32,191 nucleotides of DNA from Verrucomicrobiia bacterium (lineage in GTDB: Bacteria > Verrucomicrobiota > Verrucomicrobiia > Limisphaerales > JAYPXF01), in contig JADHOF010000008.1 in assembly GCA_016779125.1 (NCBI GenBank), forward strand, positions 1 through 32,191, given 5' to 3'. A program made the translations under genes and the position numbers. Below are positions 28,041 through 32,191 of this stretch, piece by piece (the stretch's first letter is position 1; each line of letters starts with the position of its first letter). The notes below the pieces were generated by a model. It was not told the DNA's origin, searched no databases, and saw only the letters and a program-made list of their open reading frames with translations.

Positions 28041-29342
28041 ATGAACGAAACCATCTCTCCCTCACCGGACCGTCGCGACTTCCTGAAATCTTCCACGGCC
28101 GCGGTTGCCGCCGGCATCGCCTTTCCAAGCGTGACGTTTGGCAAACCGACCGACAAGAAACTGCGCCTCGGCGTGGTGGGCTGCGGCGGTCGGGGCACGG
28201 GCGCCATTTCCCAGGCCCTCAAGGCGGACAGCAACATCGAGCTGGTGGCCATGGGCGACGCCTTTTCCGAAAAGATCGATCGAAGCCTTCAGGCCTTGGA
28301 GAGAAATAGCGGGATCGAAAGCGTCAAGCTGAAGGTGAAAGACAGCCGCAAATTCGTCGGCGTCGATTCCTACGAGAAGGTCCTGGACAGCGACGTCGAT
28401 GTCGTGATTTTGACCACGCCTCCGGGATTTCGACCGATGCACCTGCTGAAGGCCGTCGAGGCGGGCAAGCACGTCTTCACCGAGAAACCCATGGCGACCG
28501 ACGCGCCCGGTGTCCGACTCGTGCAGAAGGCCGTTGAAATCTCCAAGAAAAAGGAACTCGCGATGGTGGCCGGCTTCTGCTGGCGCTATGACTACGCTCG
28601 AAAGGAACTGTTCAAGCGCATCGCCGACGGCGAGATCGGCGAGGTCCGGGCCGCCTACGGCACCTATCTCACCGGTGTGGTGAAGCCCATGCCGGCGGCG
28701 GACACCCGTCCGGAAGGGATCACCGATCTCGAATGGATGGTGCGCAACTGGTACAACTTCAACTGGCTTTCCGGCGACGGCTACGTCGAGCAGGCCATTC
28801 ACACCGTCGACTGGCTCGCGTGGGTGATGGGCGACAAGCCGCCCGCAAGCTGCACCGCCGTCGGCGGGAGACAGATCCCGGCGGAGGGCGGCAACATCTT
28901 CGACCACATCGAGGTCAACTACCTCTGGGACAACCACGTGCGCGGCACCGTGGCGCAGCGGCAGATGGGCGGCTGCTTCAACGAGAACAGTTTCTACGTG
29001 CTCGGTGCGGACGGCGAAGGCTGGATCAAAAGCGGTCGGGTCTACATCACCGGCAAGAACCCTTGGCGCTATAGCGGTCCCAAGAACGACATGTACCAGA
29101 CGGAGCACGACGAGATGTTCGCCTCCATCCGCGAGGGCAACGTCATCAACAACGGCGATCGCATGGTCAGCAGCACGCTGATGGGCATCATGGGCCGCAC
29201 CGCCGCCTACACGGGCAAGGAAATCACCTGGGAGGAAATCAACAAATCCCAGCAGATCCTCGCACCGCAAGATATCACCAGCTGGAATGACACAGTCGTC
29301 CCCGAACCCCTCGCCATGCCCGGCCGCACGAAATTCATCTGA
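28041..29342 (+). CDS. Gfo/Idh/MocA family oxidoreductase with Tat-type leader
   Basis: RRDFLKSSTAAVAAGIAFP leader; LRLGVVGCGGRGTGAI; GKHVFTEKPMATD. Start moved from 27924 to MNETISPSPDRRDF at 28041. Confidence 0.93.
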   Translation: MNETISPSPDRRDFLKSSTAAVAAGIAFPSVTFGKPTDKKLRLGVVGCGGRGTGAISQALKADSNIELVAMGDAFSEKIDRSLQALERNSGIESVKLKVKDSRKFVGVDSYEKVLDSDVDVVILTTPPGFRPMHLLKAVEAGKHVFTEKPMATDAPGVRLVQKAVEISKKKELAMVAGFCWRYDYARKELFKRIADGEIGEVRAAYGTYLTGVVKPMPAADTRPEGITDLEWMVRNWYNFNWLSGDGYVEQAIHTVDWLAWVMGDKPPASCTAVGGRQIPAEGGNIFDHIEVNYLWDNHVRGTVAQRQMGGCFNENSFYVLGADGEGWIKSGRVYITGKNPWRYSGPKNDMYQTEHDEMFASIREGNVINNGDRMVSSTLMGIMGRTAAYTGKEITWEEINKSQQILAPQDITSWNDTVVPEPLAMPGRTKFI

Positions 29343-29366
29343 TCAGGGCGAAGGAAATCACCCGAC

Positions 29367-29410
29367 AGCGCGGCCGAAGACGGATTCCCGTTTTCGGCCG
29401 CGCTTGTTTT
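29367..29410 (+). terminator. Rho-independent terminator of the oxidoreductase gene
   Basis: 12-bp perfect stem AGCGCGGCCGAA / TTCGGCCGCGCT (29367-29378 / 29393-29404) followed by TGTTTT. Confidence 0.8.
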
Positions 29411-30734
29411 ATCGGGCGATGTTTGGGCGACGCTCGACTCGTTTGATCTGGGCGGGGTCGAGGGTGAATTCGGCGCGGAGATAGCGATCGCCGGCGACTC
29501 GCAGGGTTATGGGGCCGGAAGGGGGGACATCGCCGGCGCGGATCCTGAAGTGGTGGTAGGTCGAGGAGGATCGGACGCGATGAACCGGAACTTCCTTCCC
29601 TGACGCGTCGATCAAAAATACGGCGCAGGTGTGATCGGCGTCCGCGCCGTGCCGCTCCAGGTGGATCCAGTACTCCTGCTGGCTGAATGAGAGAAGCCGG
29701 TCGCCTGTTCCATTGCCGCCCGAAGTCCACGCGTTTCCACCATCTGGCGACAGGAGTTTCTTTTCGGTGATCAGGCCGTTCTCGAATTTGTAGTCGCCCG
29801 GGCCACCGATCCACACACGCTCCAGGGAGGTTCCTCCCAGATTCGCGGCGACATCGAATTCCAATACCTCCGCCGGCCCCGGCATGTTGGTGAACGGGAA
29901 GTCTCTGTATTCATTGGTCGCCCAACGCGCGGCGAATTGGCGGGAAATGGAAACGCTGACCCGCCAGGCCGGTTCGTTGGTTGGCAGCATGGAACCCTCG
30001 TTGCCGGTCGCATCTGTCAATCGCCAGGAGTAGTTGAACCAGTCTTTCAGGAAACTCCCGTTCTCGTGCGCTCTGAAACGCATGGAGAAATGTTCCCGCG
30101 TCGCAGTCCTCGATAGCTCCGCTTCAGCCAGCTCAAAGTCGAACCCGTTCACCTGCTTTGTGATCGGCATGGGCTCCGTCTTCCATTCGGGGAAGGCGCG
30201 TCCCGCAGCGGGATTCTCAATACGCATCGCGAACGGCAGCCGGTTGACCAGGCCGGTAAACAGGCAGGACGCATCCCGTCGCGGCATCACCGCGAGGTCG
30301 GGCAACATGAACCGGCGATCGGCGAAGCTGCCCGGATAGCTGCGTGTGCCGACCGCGAAGGTCTCGCCCGAATCCGAGACCACGTGCAGATAGTCCCAGT
30401 CCGGCGGGATTCCGGGAGACAGCGTCACGCTGATCCACGGCTGCACGCGTTCCTCGCGTCTGCTGTGACGCAATGAACGCACTTCCGGCCCCAGCTTGTC
30501 CCTGAGCCATCCCGGGGACATTTTTTGAAGTTTCTCCAGCCATTCCGGTCCGGTCCGGTATTCGTGCGAGGTTCCGAAGGTCACCGCTTCGAGGCGCAAC
30601 AACCGACCGTCCGGCAGCGCGATCGCGTTCTCCGCCTTGCGGGAGGATTCCGGCAGCACGGCGGTCAAAATGGCGGCCAGCAGAAAGAGCAGGATGAAGA
30701 TGGCGAAGCCCGCGCCTTTTAAACCGTTGTTCAT
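29409..30734 (-). CDS. Membrane-anchored protein of unknown function
   Basis: Start MNNGLKGAGFAIFILLFLLAAILTAVLP at 30734 is a clear N-terminal TM/signal; the track's longer start (31073) overlaps the divergent sulfatase. Confidence 0.7.
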   Translation of the reverse strand: MNNGLKGAGFAIFILLFLLAAILTAVLPESSRKAENAIALPDGRLLRLEAVTFGTSHEYRTGPEWLEKLQKMSPGWLRDKLGPEVRSLRHSRREERVQPWISVTLSPGIPPDWDYLHVVSDSGETFAVGTRSYPGSFADRRFMLPDLAVMPRRDASCLFTGLVNRLPFAMRIENPAAGRAFPEWKTEPMPITKQVNGFDFELAEAELSRTATREHFSMRFRAHENGSFLKDWFNYSWRLTDATGNEGSMLPTNEPAWRVSVSISRQFAARWATNEYRDFPFTNMPGPAEVLEFDVAANLGGTSLERVWIGGPGDYKFENGLITEKKLLSPDGGNAWTSGGNGTGDRLLSFSQQEYWIHLERHGADADHTCAVFLIDASGKEVPVHRVRSSSTYHHFRIRAGDVPPSGPITLRVAGDRYLRAEFTLDPAQIKRVERRPNIAR

Positions 30735-30804
30735 CTGGAAGGAAGCAACGCTAGGGCCGCAATGCGGAATTGTGAAGCGTTGTCCCCGCTGATATATCCG
30801 CGCG

Positions 30805-32191
30805 ATGCAACGACTCCTCCTCGCGATCTGCCTTCTGCTGAACGTGGCCGAAACGATGGCCGCCGCGAAATCGGAGCGGCCGAACGTCCTCTTCATCGCG
30901 GTCGACGATCTGAATGACTGGATCAGCGTGCTCGGCGGGCACCCGCAGGGGGCGACGCCAAACATCGATCGCCTCGTGAAACGCGGGGTCCTGTTCCGGA
31001 ACGCCCACTGCGCCGCGCCCGCCTGCAACCCTTCCCGCACCGCGCTGATGACGGGATTGCATCCTTCGAGCACCGGCGTCTACCTCAACTCCAATCCCTG
31101 GCGGCCGGTCCTGCCGGATGTCGTGACCTTGCCGCAACACTTCACCGCGCACGGCTATCGTGTCGGCGGCTCGGGCAAGATCTATCACGGCGGCTACGAG
31201 GACCCGGCCTCCTGGCAGCATTACCTCAACAAGGGCGGCGACCCGAAGCCGACGCCGGCGGTCGCGAATGATCCGCACAGCAAGGCGGGGGGAATCATCT
31301 GGGGCCGGCTGGACGGTGTCGCGGACGAGGAGATGAACGACTACAAGATGGTGTCCTATGCCCTTGATGAGTTGAAGAAGGAGCACGACAAACCCTTCTT
31401 TCTCGCCTGCGGCATTTACCGACCACACATGCCGTGGCAGGTGCCGGGCAAGTATTACAACATGTTCCCGATCTCCGATATCCAGCTCCCGGAGCATCGC
31501 GCGGATGACTTGAAAGACATTCCGCCGGCCGGATTGAAGATGGGCAAACCCAAGGGCGATCACGCGACCATCACCCGCACGGACAACTGGAAGCACGCGG
31601 TGCAGGCCTACCTGGCCAGCATGGCCTTCACCGACGCCATGCTCGGGCGATTGCTGGACGGCTTTGACGAGAGCGCCTACCGGGACAACACCATCATCGT
31701 CTTCTGGACAGATCACGGCTGGCACCTCGGCGAGAAGGAACACTGGCGGAAATTCTCGCTGTGGGAGGAGGCCACCCGCGTGCCCATGGCGATGATCGTG
31801 CCCGGACTCACCCGGGCCGGGCAGGTCTGCGATCGACCCGTCGGCCTGATCGACATTTATCCGACCTTGATCGAACTGTGCGGACTGAAGCCCAAGCCCG
31901 AACTCTTTGGCCGCAGCTTGGCCCCCCTGCTGAAGCGCCCCGGGGCCGAGTGGCCCTATCCCACCCTGACCACGCACGGTCGCCTGAATCACGCACTGAG
32001 GGACGACCGATACCGTTTCATACGCTATGCGAACGGGGACCAGGAACTCTACGACCATCAGTCCGACCCGATGGAATACACGAACCTCGCCGCCACGGAG
32101 GCGGGCAGGAAAGTGATCTCGCGCCTGTCCGAATGGCTGCCCAAGACCGACGTGCCGGAAGCCCCGTCCGAGTCGAAGGGCAGGAAGTCTG
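30805..32191 (+). CDS. Secreted sulfatase (iduronate-2-sulfatase-like), 3' end truncated by window edge
   Basis: ATG at 30805: MQRLLLAICLLLNVAETMAAAKSERPNVLFIAVDDLNDWISVLGGHPQGATPNIDRL ... CNPSRTALMTG; FWTDHGWHLGEKEHWRKFSLWEE. Not in the ORF track because it has no stop in the window. Confidence 0.92.
   Translation, partial: MQRLLLAICLLLNVAETMAAAKSERPNVLFIAVDDLNDWISVLGGHPQGATPNIDRLVKRGVLFRNAHCAAPACNPSRTALMTGLHPSSTGVYLNSNPWRPVLPDVVTLPQHFTAHGYRVGGSGKIYHGGYEDPASWQHYLNKGGDPKPTPAVANDPHSKAGGIIWGRLDGVADEEMNDYKMVSYALDELKKEHDKPFFLACGIYRPHMPWQVPGKYYNMFPISDIQLPEHRADDLKDIPPAGLKMGKPKGDHATITRTDNWKHAVQAYLASMAFTDAMLGRLLDGFDESAYRDNTIIVFWTDHGWHLGEKEHWRKFSLWEEATRVPMAMIVPGLTRAGQVCDRPVGLIDIYPTLIELCGLKPKPELFGRSLAPLLKRPGAEWPYPTLTTHGRLNHALRDDRYRFIRYANGDQELYDHQSDPMEYTNLAATEAGRKVISRLSEWLPKTDVPEAPSESKGRKS

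Noticed and set aside
1-32191. CRISPR arrays, tRNA/rRNA genes, prophage modules
   Set aside because: No regularly spaced direct repeats, rRNA-like sequence, or phage structural/integrase genes were seen by eye; tRNAs were not exhaustively scanned.

Overview
GC-rich bacterial chromosomal window, probably Verrucomicrobiota or a relative. That guess rests on the DUF1552/DUF1592 pair, several secreted sulfatases and a TIGR04073-type exosortase-associated protein; it is an inference from gene content, not a phylogeny. Most of the window is densely packed, recognisable genes: a Lon-substrate-binding-domain protein, DUF1844, an ABC exporter, REC-histidine kinase plus NarL-type regulator, DUF1592/DUF1552, a D-threonine-aldolase-like enzyme, sulfatases, a WbuC-like cupin, an EamA transporter, DnaE, IspE, a methyltransferase, Hpt and a Gfo/Idh/MocA oxidoreductase. 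The most interesting part is a minus-strand block of seven genes at about 10.1-17.6 kb. It contains a NirB-like FAD/BFD [2Fe-2S] protein fused to a multi-helix membrane domain and lacking a siroheme domain, an approximately 11-heme cytochrome c, a DUF3365/Tll0287-like heme lipoprotein, a monoheme cytochrome c lipoprotein, a single-domain globin, an NsrR-like Rrf2 regulator and a PP2C/Ser-Thr kinase fusion. I interpret this as a candidate NO/nitrite-responsive trans-membrane electron-transfer system. Just upstream is a decayed region with a sulfatase C-terminal remnant and a frameshifted REP-associated (Y1) transposase N-terminus. All calls come from reading the sequence; no database search was run.
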